Source: Gammaproteobacteria bacterium (GTDB taxonomy: Bacteria; Pseudomonadota; Gammaproteobacteria; UBA9214). From it: 6,240 bases of DNA. The stretch covers positions 1 to 6,240 of the forward strand of contig DAOVYA010000098.1 in assembly GCA_030635865.1 (NCBI GenBank). Reading direction: 5' to 3'. The notes below the pieces were generated by a model that was not told the DNA's origin, did no database searches, and worked only from the letters and a program-made list of their open reading frames with translations. A program made the translations under genes and the position numbers. Position 1 is the stretch's first letter. Every line of letters begins with the position of its first letter. Shown here in pieces: positions 1 to 6,240 of the stretch.

Positions 1-315
1 GACGGTTTTTTCACTGTGCTCACCGTGTTCCTCGTTCAGCGGTTTTGCATCCACACCAAGCAGGTCAGCCAGCGCCTGGATGGTGACTTCTCCACCGGGT
101 GGACACTGGTTGATGTCAGCTTCACCGGCAGCCATTGCTTCCGCGTACGGGCGGCAGCCGGCGTAGGTGCATTGCCCGCATTGTGTTTGTGGTAACAGGG
201 CATCAATCTGGTCAACGACCGGATCACTTTGTACGCGAAAACGAATCGCTGCATAACCGAGCACCAGGCCAATCAGTGCTGCCAGGCTTCCCAATGCAAG
301 TATCGCGGTTAACAT
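1..315 (-). CDS. rnfB: RnfB, Rnf/Rsx electron transport complex Fe-S subunit (partial, N-terminal 105 residues)
   Basis: RnfB is the membrane-anchored iron-sulfur subunit of the Rnf (Rsx) complex, which moves electrons between NADH and ferredoxin-type carriers coupled to ion transport; in enteric bacteria the same complex keeps SoxR reduced. The minus-strand frame opens with ATG at 315-313 and stays open to base 1, giving 105 residues. Residues 2-23 form a hydrophobic anchor. A four-cysteine cluster follows at C46, C49, C54 and C71 (C-x2-C-x4-C-x16-C, within [10 protein letters not shown] and NQCPPGG), which matches the N-terminal 4Fe-4S domain of RnfB. The two later ferredoxin motifs expected in the family lie beyond the left edge. 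The gene starts 40 bases after the rnfA stop, as in the usual rnfAB order. No clear Shine-Dalgarno precedes the ATG, but no other ATG, GTG or TTG lies in frame in the 36 bases upstream, so the start looks right. Confidence 0.93.
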   Translation of the reverse strand, partial: MLTAILALGSLAALIGLVLGYAAIRFRVQSDPVVDQIDALLPQTQCGQCTYAGCRPYAEAMAAGEADINQCPPGGEVTIQALADLLGVDAKPLNEEHGEHSEKTV

Positions 316-355
316 AGTGCAATATAACTGGCGAACGATTTGTGAACTGGTTGGC

Positions 356-937
356 TCAACCTTTTACCAGGCCCGAGAAACCCATAAATGCGAGCGACAT
401 GAGACCTGCGGTTACCAGTGCGATCGCAGAGCCTCTAAACGGGACCGGTACATCTGCTGCCATGATGCGTTCTCGAATGGCGGAGAACAGGATCAGTACC
501 ATGGAAAAACCAACTGCGGCACCAAATCCATAGACGGCCGATTCAATAAAATTGAGATGTTGCTGAACGTTGAGCAGTGCGACACCAAGTACCGCGCAGT
601 TCGTGGTAATCAAGGGAAGAAAAATGCCCAGTACCTTGTATAGCAGCGGGCTGGTCTTGTGTACCACCATTTCCGTGAACTGTACAACGGCAGCAATTAT
701 CAGGATGAAGGTGATCGTGCGCAGGTATTCGAGTCCCAGCGGAACCAGCAGGTATTCATTTGCAAGATAGCTGCTGATCGAGGACAGGGTCAGCACGAAG
801 GTGGTTGCCAGCGCCATGCCGGTCGCGGTATCGACGTTGCGCGAGACACCCATAAACGGGCACAGTCCCAGGAAACGGACCAGGACAAAATTATTGACCA
901 GTACGGTACTGACGAGAATGAGGGCGATCTCTGTCAT
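356..937 (-). CDS. rnfA: RnfA, integral membrane subunit of Rnf/Rsx complex
   Basis: RnfA is a six-helix inner-membrane subunit of the Rnf complex, homologous to NqrE of the sodium-pumping NADH:quinone reductase, and is part of the core through which electrons cross the membrane. The 193 residues equal the E. coli RsxA length. Hydrophobic segments lie at about 4-24, 37-57, 71-92, 103-123, 131-152 and 169-190. Two family signatures are present: [18 protein letters not shown] (residues 15-32) with C26, and [11 protein letters not shown] (111-121) with C114. From knowledge of the RnfA/NqrE family, these two half-helix cysteines contribute to the intramembrane iron-sulfur site shared with RnfD/NqrD. 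The ATG at 937-935 follows the metG stop by 22 bases, so co-transcription with metG is likely. The ribosome-binding site is weak; no AGGAG-like stretch is visible. The gene is intact, with no frameshift. Confidence 0.97.
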   Translation of the reverse strand: MTEIALILVSTVLVNNFVLVRFLGLCPFMGVSRNVDTATGMALATTFVLTLSSISSYLANEYLLVPLGLEYLRTITFILIIAAVVQFTEMVVHKTSPLLYKVLGIFLPLITTNCAVLGVALLNVQQHLNFIESAVYGFGAAVGFSMVLILFSAIRERIMAADVPVPFRGSAIALVTAGLMSLAFMGFSGLVKG

Positions 938-959
938 TTATTTCAGTCGGTTACGATGG

Positions 960-2996
960 TTACTTAACACGCATTCCCGGCTCTGCACCCGCATCCGGGT
1001 GCAGGATGAAAAGCTCATTACCACCGGGGCCGGCCGCCAGTACCATGCCTTCAGACAGGCCAAAGCGCATCTTGCGCGGTGCCAGGTTGGCCACCATGAC
1101 GGTCAGTTTTCCTTCCAGTGATTCCGGTGTGTAGGCAGATTTTATTCCGGCAAGCACGTTACGGGTTTCGCCGCCAAGGTCGAGTGTTAATTGCAATAAC
1201 TTGTCTGCACCTTCCACGTGCTCAGCCTTGCTGATGCGCGCAATGCGCAAGTCAAGTTTTGCAAAATCATCGAAGTTGATCGTTTCCGAAATCGGGTCAT
1301 CTTTTAATGGCCCCTCTGCGGCACCCTTGGTGCCCTGTGTGTTTCCAAGACTGTCTTTGGAGTCTTCCAGCATGGCGTCAACTTTCTCCTGTTCAACGCG
1401 GATCATAAGTGGTGTGAACTTGTTAATGGCGTGCCCGGTAAGTGGCGTGCCGATGTCATCCCATTTCATGGCCGGGATATTCAGAAAAGTTTCTACCGCG
1501 TTTGCCATGCGTGGCAGAACCGGTTGTAAATATGTAATCAGTACCCGGAACAGGTTAATGCCGACACTGCAAACATCCTGTACGGTCTGTTCCTGTCCTT
1601 CCTGTTTGGCGAGCACCCAGGGTTTGTTGGCATCGATGTACTGGTTGGCCCTGTCGGCCAGTGCCATGATCTTGCGTATTGCATGACCGAATTCACGGTG
1701 CTCATAATTTTCTGCAATGATGTCGCCTGCGTTGACAAAGTCCTGGTACAGGTTGGTTTCCACGCAGGTCTGTGACAGTACACCATCAAATCGTTTATAG
1801 ATAAAACCGGCGCAACGACTCGCAATGTTAACGACCTTGCCAACCAGGTCGCTATTGACGCGCGCAATAAAATCATCGAGATTGAGGTCGATGTCGTCGA
1901 CGCCACTGCCGAGCTTCGCCGCGAAATAGTAACGCAGGTATTCCGGATCCAGGTGGTCGAGATAAGTGCGTGCCTTTATAAAGGTGCCGCGTGACTTGGA
2001 CATTTTCTGTCCTTCAACGGTCAGGAACCCATGAGCAAACACTGCAGTTGGGGTACGCAGCCCCGCACCGGCCAGCATGGCCGGCCAAAACAGGGCGTGG
2101 AAGTAGATAATGTCCTTGCCGATGAAGTGATACAGCTCTGCCGTGCTGTTTTTGCCCCAGTAGGCGTCAAAATCACGTCCTGATTGCTCGCAGAGGTGTT
2201 TGAAACTGGCCATATAGCCGATAGGCGCATCCAGCCAGACATAAAAGTACTTGTCTTCGGTTCCGGGGATGCGAAAACCGAAGTAGGGGGCATCCCGGGA
2301 AATATCCCACTCGCGCAGGCCCTGCTCGAACCATTCATTCAGCTTGTTGCTGACCTCGTCCTGCAGGTGGCCTGCCGCGGTCCAGTCACGCAACATCGGT
2401 TCGAAATCGGCCAGTTTGAAGAAGTAGTGCAGTGAATCCTTCTCAACAGGTGTGGCACCGGAGATGGCGGATACCGCGTTTTTCAGCTCGGTGTGCGAAT
2501 AAGTTGCGCCGCAGGCCTCGCAGTTATCGCCGTACTGGTCGGCAGCCCCGCAGCGCGGGCACTCACCTTTAATGAAGCGGTCCGGAAGAAACATTTGTTT
2601 TTCAGGGTCAAATGCCTGGGTAATGGTGCGCGTGGTTATGTGTCCGGCCTCATTATGACGCTGGTATACCAACTCCGAGAGTTCACGGTTTTCAATCGAG
2701 TGGGTGCTGTGGTAGTTGTCAAAATCAATATGAAAGTCATGGAAATCGGCGCGGTGTTCCTGGCCGACGGTTTCGATGAGTTGTTCCGGGCTTATGCCTT
2801 CCTGCTGGGCCCGCAGCATGATCGGGGTGCCATGGGCATCATCGGCACAGACATAGACACAGTCATGCCCGCGCAGCTTCTGGAATCGTACCCAGATATC
2901 GGTCTGTATATACTCCACCAGGTGGCCCAGGTGGATCGGCCCGTTGGCGTAGGGCAGGGCGCTGGTAACCAGTATTGTGCGATTATCCTGACTCAT
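960..2996 (-). CDS. metG: Methionyl-tRNA synthetase, long form with zinc knuckle and C-terminal tRNA-binding domain
   Basis: This cytoplasmic class I aminoacyl-tRNA synthetase charges methionine onto elongator and initiator tRNA-Met. The 678 residues compare with 677 in E. coli. The Rossmann catalytic core carries ALPYANGP (13-20), the HIGH-type HLGH (22-25) and KMSKS (331-335). A zinc knuckle with C146, C149, C159 and C162 lies in the connective peptide. The WLDAPIGY stretch (254-261) belongs to the methionine pocket. The anticodon-binding helical domain has N390, R394 and the NKPW motif ending at W460, corresponding to E. coli N391, R395 and W461. After a low-complexity linker (about 545-570), residues from about 573 to 678 form the EMAP/Trbp111-like OB-fold tRNA-binding and dimerisation domain. 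An in-frame stop at 3014-3012 leaves ATG 2996-2994 as the only good start. The leader has no clear Shine-Dalgarno. The gene is divergent from mrp, an arrangement common in gammaproteobacteria, and is followed by rnfA. Confidence 0.98.
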   Translation of the reverse strand: MSQDNRTILVTSALPYANGPIHLGHLVEYIQTDIWVRFQKLRGHDCVYVCADDAHGTPIMLRAQQEGISPEQLIETVGQEHRADFHDFHIDFDNYHSTHSIENRELSELVYQRHNEAGHITTRTITQAFDPEKQMFLPDRFIKGECPRCGAADQYGDNCEACGATYSHTELKNAVSAISGATPVEKDSLHYFFKLADFEPMLRDWTAAGHLQDEVSNKLNEWFEQGLREWDISRDAPYFGFRIPGTEDKYFYVWLDAPIGYMASFKHLCEQSGRDFDAYWGKNSTAELYHFIGKDIIYFHALFWPAMLAGAGLRTPTAVFAHGFLTVEGQKMSKSRGTFIKARTYLDHLDPEYLRYYFAAKLGSGVDDIDLNLDDFIARVNSDLVGKVVNIASRCAGFIYKRFDGVLSQTCVETNLYQDFVNAGDIIAENYEHREFGHAIRKIMALADRANQYIDANKPWVLAKQEGQEQTVQDVCSVGINLFRVLITYLQPVLPRMANAVETFLNIPAMKWDDIGTPLTGHAINKFTPLMIRVEQEKVDAMLEDSKDSLGNTQGTKGAAEGPLKDDPISETINFDDFAKLDLRIARISKAEHVEGADKLLQLTLDLGGETRNVLAGIKSAYTPESLEGKLTVMVANLAPRKMRFGLSEGMVLAAGPGGNELFILHPDAGAEPGMRVK

Positions 2997-3094
2997 TGAA
3001 CGGTACTTGTATCAAAACCCTGTAACATGTGTGACTTCTCGGGCGCCAGCCCTGATTTCCCGGCAGTTAAAAGCGCGCTAAGTATGCCATAGAC

Positions 3095-3117
3095 CCGTCA
3101 GCCATGTGGCATGACGG
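3095..3117. repeat. Imperfect inverted repeat (hairpin) in the metG-mrp divergent region
   Basis: CCGTCA (3095-3100) pairs with TGACGG (3112-3117), and the inner GCC (3101-3103) pairs with GGC (3108-3110). The loop is four bases (ATGT), and a single A at 3111 bulges out. It sits between the two divergent starts, so it could be an operator or an mRNA structure for either gene, depending on the transcription start sites. No T-run follows, so it is not an intrinsic terminator. The function is unknown. Confidence 0.5.
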
Positions 3118-3122
3118 CGTGC

Positions 3123-3144
3123 TGCCGGTGGGACGGTTCCGGCA
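3123..3144. repeat. Second inverted repeat upstream of mrp
   Basis: TGCCGG (3123-3128) is mirrored by CCGGCA (3139-3144) across a 10-base spacer. It lies just upstream of the putative mrp -10 hexamer, where a -35 box would be, so it could be a dimeric regulator site. Six-base arms are short enough to arise by chance, and I recognise no known operator consensus. Confidence 0.35.
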
Positions 3145-3150
3145 AGTTCG

Positions 3151-3158
3151 TGTACAAT
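3151..3158 (+). promoter_or_regulatory. Possible mrp promoter (extended -10 TG-TACAAT)
   Basis: TACAAT at 3153-3158 matches five of six bases of the sigma-70 -10 consensus and is directly preceded by TG. Extended -10 promoters usually carry TG one base further upstream, so the match is only partial. No good TTGACA-like -35 box is visible 16-18 bases upstream. Initiation from here would leave an mrp leader of roughly 55 bases. This is a by-eye prediction only. Confidence 0.3.
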
Positions 3159-3207
3159 TCGCGGTCAATTTTCCCGGAAGGCAGGCTGACCGGATGTTAA
3201 TTTTTTC

Positions 3208-3212
3208 AGGAG
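3208..3212 (+). promoter_or_regulatory. Ribosome-binding site of mrp (AGGAG)
   Basis: AGGAG ends seven bases before the ATG at 3220, which is ideal spacing and fixes the mrp start. It is the strongest Shine-Dalgarno in the window. Confidence 0.85.
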
Positions 3213-3219
3213 TGTACTC

Positions 3220-4311
3220 ATGGCGGAAGTAACCCAATCTCAGGTCGAGGAAAAGCTGGCGACCTATATTGATCCTTATCTGGAGCGGGACCTCGTTTCT
3301 ACCAAGTGCGCGAAGGATATCAGCGTTGACGGTGACAGCGTTTCAGTCAAGGTGGTACTGGGGTTTCCTTCCAATGGTTACCGCGATGATTTGAGTGCGA
3401 AGCTGAAGGAATTGCTTGAGTCCATTGATGGTATCAATACCGCGAACATCGATGTCAGTACAAATATATCCGCCCACTCGGCGCAAAAAGGCGTCAAGCA
3501 TATTGAAGGTATCAAGAACATCATTGCCGTGGCTTCCGGCAAAGGCGGCGTTGGCAAGTCAACCATGGCCGTGAACCTGGCGCTGGCCTTGTCAGCCGAA
3601 GGCGCGAAAGTCGGCATACTGGATGCGGATATCTACGGCCCCAGTCAGCCGCGTATGCTTGGCATCAGCGGCAAGCCGGAATCGCTGGATGGCAAGTCAC
3701 TCGAACCGATGAACAGCTACCACCTGCAGGCCATGTCGATTGGATTCCTGGTGGATGAGGAAACGCCGATGATCTGGCGTGGCCCGATGGTTACCCAGGC
3801 CCTGCAACAGTTGTTGAATGATACCAACTGGAAAGACCTTGACTACCTGGTCGTGGATCTGCCTCCGGGTACCGGTGACATCCAGCTTACCCTGGCACAG
3901 CAGGTGCCGGTCAGCGGGGCCGTCATTGTCACCACGCCCCAGGACATTGCCCTGCTGGATGCGCGCAAGGGACTGAAGATGTTCGAGAAGGTGGAAGTCC
4001 CGGTGCTGGGTGTGATCGAGAACATGAGTATTCACATCTGCAGTGAATGCGGCCACGAAGAATATATCTTCGGCCAGGGTGGTGGTGAACGCATGTCGGA
4101 GGAAAACAACGCGGACTTCCTCGGGGCGCTGCCGCTGGACAAGCGCATCCGTGAAGAGACCGATTCCGGCAAGCCCACGGTTGTAGCGGACCCGGAATCC
4201 CGTATTTCGCAGATCTACATGGAGATCGCCCGGCGCACGGCAGCGAAGCTGTCGCTGAAGACCAGGGATTACGCAGCCAGGTTTCCGCAAATCGTTATTC
4301 AGAATGACTAG
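3220..4311 (+). CDS. mrp: Mrp/ApbC family iron-sulfur cluster carrier ATPase
   Basis: Mrp (also called ApbC) is a cytoplasmic P-loop NTPase of the Mrp/NBP35 family that binds a transferable 4Fe-4S cluster and helps load it into target proteins. The 363 residues are close to the 369 of E. coli Mrp. Residues 1 to about 80 form the N-terminal MIP18/DUF59-like domain. The SIMIBI-class ATPase domain begins near residue 95 and has the deviant Walker A GKGGVGKS (107-114), switch I DADIYGPSQP (135-144) and Walker B VVDLPPGTGD (211-220). The cluster-binding pair C274 and C277 lies in CSECGHEEYIFG. All key residues are present and the gene is intact. AGGAG seven bases upstream supports the ATG. It diverges from metG and is followed by dcd after 252 bases, an order also known in Pseudomonas. 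The palindromic element in that gap makes tight co-transcription with dcd uncertain. Confidence 0.97.
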   Translation: MAEVTQSQVEEKLATYIDPYLERDLVSTKCAKDISVDGDSVSVKVVLGFPSNGYRDDLSAKLKELLESIDGINTANIDVSTNISAHSAQKGVKHIEGIKNIIAVASGKGGVGKSTMAVNLALALSAEGAKVGILDADIYGPSQPRMLGISGKPESLDGKSLEPMNSYHLQAMSIGFLVDEETPMIWRGPMVTQALQQLLNDTNWKDLDYLVVDLPPGTGDIQLTLAQQVPVSGAVIVTTPQDIALLDARKGLKMFEKVEVPVLGVIENMSIHICSECGHEEYIFGQGGGERMSEENNADFLGALPLDKRIREETDSGKPTVVADPESRISQIYMEIARRTAAKLSLKTRDYAARFPQIVIQND

Positions 4312-4352
4312 GTAATATATGATATACCGTCATATTAAGGACGAGGTTTTTT

Positions 4353-4503
4353 AATTAGTGTCCGCCAATAAGCACTGTAATTTCTCTCGCAAAGGCGCAA
4401 AGACGCCAAGAAAAAAATATAATATGCCCTTGGAATGGTACGGTTTTAACTTTGCGATCTTTGCGTCTTTGCGAGAGTTATTCTTTCTGGATGGGCACTA
4501 GTT
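4353..4503. repeat. Nested palindromic repeat element (MITE/REP-like) between mrp and dcd
   Basis: The core is a long imperfect inverted repeat. The left arm (4384-4410) starts CTCTCGCAAAG and the right arm (4450-4477) ends CTTTGCGAGAG. Each arm is built from short units about 8-9 bases apart: CGCAAA at 4388 and 4396 with a degenerate copy at 4404, and TTTGCG at 4451, 4460 and 4468. An outer pair, AATTAGTGTCC (4353-4363) and GGGCACTAGTT (4493-4503), is also inverted and matches at 9 of 11 positions. Between the arms lies an AT-rich stretch with a smaller CCAAG/CTTGG pair (4406-4410, 4429-4433). No ORF is present, so this is a non-autonomous element or a structured intergenic repeat. From general knowledge, CGCAAAG-type palindromes recur between genes in many environmental bacterial genomes; I cannot assign a named family. 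Together with its flanks it accounts for the 252-base mrp-dcd gap. Confidence 0.75.
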
Positions 4504-4552
4504 ATATGCTCCATCCCCTGAACGATATTCAAGACAAAGCTTCAAGAAATAT

Positions 4553-4558
4553 AAAGGG
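4553..4558 (+). promoter_or_regulatory. Ribosome-binding site of dcd (AAAGGG)
   Basis: AAAGGG ends five bases before the ATG at 4564, a usable Shine-Dalgarno that supports this start. It lies outside the upstream palindromic element, so translation initiation of dcd was left intact by that insertion. Confidence 0.65.
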
Positions 4559-4563
4559 TCGTT

Positions 4564-5130
4564 ATGTCCATTAAATCCGACAAGTGGATTCGGCGTATGG
4601 CGAAAGAGCACGGCATGATCGAGCCGTTCGAGCCCGGCCAGGTTCGCGAGAATGGCGCCGGTCGTATCGTGTCTTACGGGACATCCAGTTACGGTTACGA
4701 TATCCGTTGTTCCGATGAATTCAAGATATTTACCAATATCAATTCGGCCATCGTTGACCCGAAGAACTTCGACGACAACAGCTTTGTCGACGTGAAATCG
4801 GATGTCTGTATCATCCCGCCGAACTCGTTTGCACTTGCGCGCACGGTCGAGTATTTCCGTATCCCGCGCAACGTGCTGACAATCTGTCTTGGCAAGTCCA
4901 CCTATGCCCGTTGCGGCATTATTGTGAATGTCACGCCGTTCGAACCCGAATGGGAAGGGCACGTGACACTGGAGTTTTCCAACACCACGCCGCTGCCCGC
5001 GAAAATTTACGCCAATGAAGGTGTTGCGCAGGTATTGTTCCTGGAATCCGACGAAGTCTGTGAAATCTCTTACAAGGACCGCGGCGGCAAGTACCAGGGG
5101 CAGCGGGGCGTGACGCTGCCAAAGACCTGA
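4564..5130 (+). CDS. dcd: dCTP deaminase
   Basis: Dcd hydrolyses dCTP to dUTP and ammonia in the cytoplasm; dUTPase and thymidylate synthase then use the product to make dTMP. The 188 residues belong to the trimeric dUTPase/Dcd superfamily and match the Pseudomonas-type Dcd almost motif for motif, including the [12 protein letters not shown] start; the E. coli enzyme is 193 residues and more divergent. SSYGYDIR lies at 41-48. The nucleotide-binding GKSTYAR (110-116) aligns with E. coli [18 protein letters not shown] spans 123-133. E137 in TLEFSN is the expected catalytic glutamate. The C-terminal [10 protein letters not shown] (174-183) is the lid that closes over the triphosphate. The gene is intact. 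It is bracketed by two unrelated palindromic elements, and its neighbour mrp is the conserved one. The bifunctional dCTP deaminase/dUTPase is unlikely given the close match to the monofunctional type. Confidence 0.97.
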   Translation: MSIKSDKWIRRMAKEHGMIEPFEPGQVRENGAGRIVSYGTSSYGYDIRCSDEFKIFTNINSAIVDPKNFDDNSFVDVKSDVCIIPPNSFALARTVEYFRIPRNVLTICLGKSTYARCGIIVNVTPFEPEWEGHVTLEFSNTTPLPAKIYANEGVAQVLFLESDEVCEISYKDRGGKYQGQRGVTLPKT

Positions 5131-5148
5131 TCTATTAAAAAGAACCCC

Positions 5149-5239
5149 GTCATTGCGAGCGCAGCGTGGCAATCTCGTGATGCTGGCAGAGGAGTCATTC
5201 TGTAAGAGATTGCCGCGTCACTTTGTTCCTCGCAATGAC
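5149..5239. repeat. Palindromic CATTGCGAG/GCAATCTC repeat element downstream of dcd
   Basis: The outer arms are perfect: GTCATTGCGAG (5149-5159) against CTCGCAATGAC (5229-5239). The inner arms GCGTGGCAATCTC (5164-5176) and GAGATTGCCGCG (5206-5217) also pair, with one G-T mismatch. About 29 unrelated bases lie in the centre. The right half has a few more bases than the left between its outer and inner arms, giving an internal bulge. It codes for nothing convincing. Palindromes with this CATTGCGAG...GCAATCTC signature are known as dispersed intergenic repeats in many bacterial genomes. It begins 18 bases after the dcd stop and its right end contains the putative start codon of the CapA-like gene. 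It has no sequence relation to the element upstream of dcd. Confidence 0.8.
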
Positions 5240-6240
5240 AATTAAATTAGAGATTCCCTCTATCATTTATTGCAGACCTTTCTTGTTCCTGCTGCTTGTC
5301 TGTCTTTGTGGTGCCGCGGTACCACGGGAATCTGTGCAAACACTGTTTGCCGCCGGGGATACGATGCTTGCGCGCCGGTTGCCGCACATCGTATATCGGA
5401 ATGGCGCGGACTACCCGCTGGGTGAACTGCAAACACTCATCAGCCGGGCGGATATCGCCATGGTGAATCTTGAATGTGTCGTTGCTACAACCGGCACAAT
5501 CATTGTCAAGCAGTATGAACGGCGGCCCTATCACTTTCGTGCACCACCGGCCATGATCGATGTACTGACGGCAGTCGGGATCGATGTGGTTACCGTCGCC
5601 AACAATCACAGCATGGATTTCGGCAGCGGGGCGCTGCTGGAGGAGCTGGAACTCCTGGAGCTCGCGGGTATTACTCCGGTGGGCGCGGGTCGAGACCAGG
5701 CGTTTGCGATGGAACCGGTGTACGTCGAGTCCGGCGCGGCCGTGGTTGCCTTCGTCAATGCCGTGGATCACGCGCCGGAAGGGGCAGCCGGAAAGCACAC
5801 CCCGGGTGTGTTCTACACCGGGCCGCTCCTGCGAGCGGATTCGGAGGAGGGACTGCTCGCAGCTGTACGCAAGGCGCGGGAGCACGCCGACCTGGTGATT
5901 GTCTCACCGCACTGGGGGCGGAACTGGCGGGAGAGGCCCACGCAAGATCGTGTCCGGCTCGCGCACCGGCTTATCGACGCGGGGGCTGACGCGATCCTGG
6001 GTCATTCGGCCCATGTTCTGCAGGGGATGGAGATCTACAGGGGTCACCCGATTGTTTATGTCATGGGCAGCCTGCTGTTTGACGTAGTCCGCAAGGACGA
6101 CCGGGTAGCGGCGGTCTTCCAGCTGTTTTTTGACAGCGCGGGCATTCAGCGGCTGTTGATCCAGCCTATAGCCAGGAAACCAGGAAAGACATTCCTTGCA
6201 AAAGGGGATCTGAAACGCAGTATCGAACAGCGTTTCGAAC
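5235..6240 (+). CDS. CapA family (PGA_cap) metallophosphoesterase-fold protein, partial at the 3' end
   Basis: The frame is open from 5181 past the right edge; from ATG 5235 it gives 335 residues without a stop. The family has a calcineurin-like metallophosphoesterase fold and includes CapA/PgsA of poly-gamma-glutamate capsule synthesis, but most members have no proven substrate. Family motifs appear in order: GDTMLAR (41-47), NLE (78-80), NNHSMDFG (123-130), PHWGRNW (225-231), GHSAHVLQG (256-264) and VMGSLLFD (276-283). D42, E80, N124, H125, H226 and H260 fit the expected metal-site positions. K4 and R14 precede a hydrophobic core at about 16-28, consistent with export by signal peptide or anchor; the cysteines at 23 and 25 do not form a good lipobox. 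The usual GNFLFD-type motif reads GSLLFD here. The ATG lies inside a repeat arm and lacks a Shine-Dalgarno; TTG at 5283 is a possible alternative. No capBC-type partner is visible, so the substrate is unknown. Confidence 0.85.
   Translation, partial: MTIKLEIPSIIYCRPFLFLLLVCLCGAAVPRESVQTLFAAGDTMLARRLPHIVYRNGADYPLGELQTLISRADIAMVNLECVVATTGTIIVKQYERRPYHFRAPPAMIDVLTAVGIDVVTVANNHSMDFGSGALLEELELLELAGITPVGAGRDQAFAMEPVYVESGAAVVAFVNAVDHAPEGAAGKHTPGVFYTGPLLRADSEEGLLAAVRKAREHADLVIVSPHWGRNWRERPTQDRVRLAHRLIDAGADAILGHSAHVLQGMEIYRGHPIVYVMGSLLFDVVRKDDRVAAVFQLFFDSAGIQRLLIQPIARKPGKTFLAKGDLKRSIEQRFE

Noticed and set aside
135..643. Overlapping plus-strand frames across rnfB and rnfA
   Set aside because: They overlap each other and lie opposite well-supported rnf genes; they show no domain signature.
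3697..4290. 197-residue open frame on the minus strand opposite mrp
   Set aside because: It is a shadow of the mrp ATPase domain; it has no ribosome-binding site or family motif.
4317..4352. AT-rich inverted repeat ATATGA/TCATAT (4317-4322, 4330-4335) followed by six T bases at 4347-4352, a possible mrp terminator
   Set aside because: The stem is only six AT-dominated pairs and the T-run lies 11 bases away, so it does not meet the shape of an intrinsic terminator.
4384..4477. Repeated CGCAAAG units considered as a CRISPR array
   Set aside because: Units are 6-8 bases with no unique spacers and the two arms are inverted, so this is a palindrome and not an array.
4498..5172. 224-residue open frame on the minus strand opposite dcd
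   Set aside because: It is the antisense shadow of a clearly recognised dcd gene; the translation has no recognisable domain and runs into the downstream repeat.
5256..5312. Lipoprotein signal in the CapA-like N-terminus (cysteines at residues 23 and 25)
   Set aside because: The residues before each cysteine do not fit the lipobox; a signal peptidase I site near residue 28 or an uncleaved anchor fits better.
5247..5885. 212-residue open frame on the minus strand opposite the CapA-like gene
   Set aside because: The plus strand encodes ordered CapA motifs, while the minus-strand product is rich in Arg, His and Gly without recognisable motifs, as expected for an antisense frame of a GC-rich gene.

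Overview
This window carries a housekeeping gene block typical of gammaproteobacteria, followed by a less conserved gene that is cut off by the right edge. The organism is probably a free-living, medium-GC gammaproteobacterium. The gene order rnfB-rnfA-metG // mrp-dcd, the 678-residue MetG, and the 188-residue Pseudomonas-type Dcd support this. I cannot name a genus from the sequence alone.

Left half (1-2996, minus strand): metG (methionyl-tRNA synthetase) reads leftward into rnfA and then rnfB, with gaps of 22 and 40 bases. These are the first two genes of an Rnf/Rsx electron-transport complex, and rnfB runs off the left edge. The three genes are probably co-transcribed. Middle (2997-4311): a 223-base divergent intergenic region separates metG from mrp, a P-loop iron-sulfur cluster carrier read rightward. 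It contains two short inverted repeats and a possible mrp promoter. Mrp is a plausible supplier of clusters to Fe-S proteins such as RnfB, but the sequence does not show that link.

Right half (4312-6240, plus strand): dcd (dCTP deaminase, supplying dUTP for dTMP synthesis) sits between two different palindromic, non-coding repeat elements. The first (about 4353-4503) has arms built from CGCAAAG-type units. The second (5149-5239) has CATTGCGAG/GCAATCTC-type arms. Downstream is a partial CapA-family (PGA_cap, calcineurin-like metallophosphoesterase fold) gene with a hydrophobic, signal-like N-terminus. Its only upstream ATG lies inside the terminal inverted repeat of the second element, and no Shine-Dalgarno sequence precedes it.

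I see no CRISPR array, tRNA, rRNA, transposase, phage gene or toxin-antitoxin pair, and no convincing new multi-gene system. The most notable signals are the two palindromic elements around dcd and the repeat-embedded start codon of the CapA-like gene.
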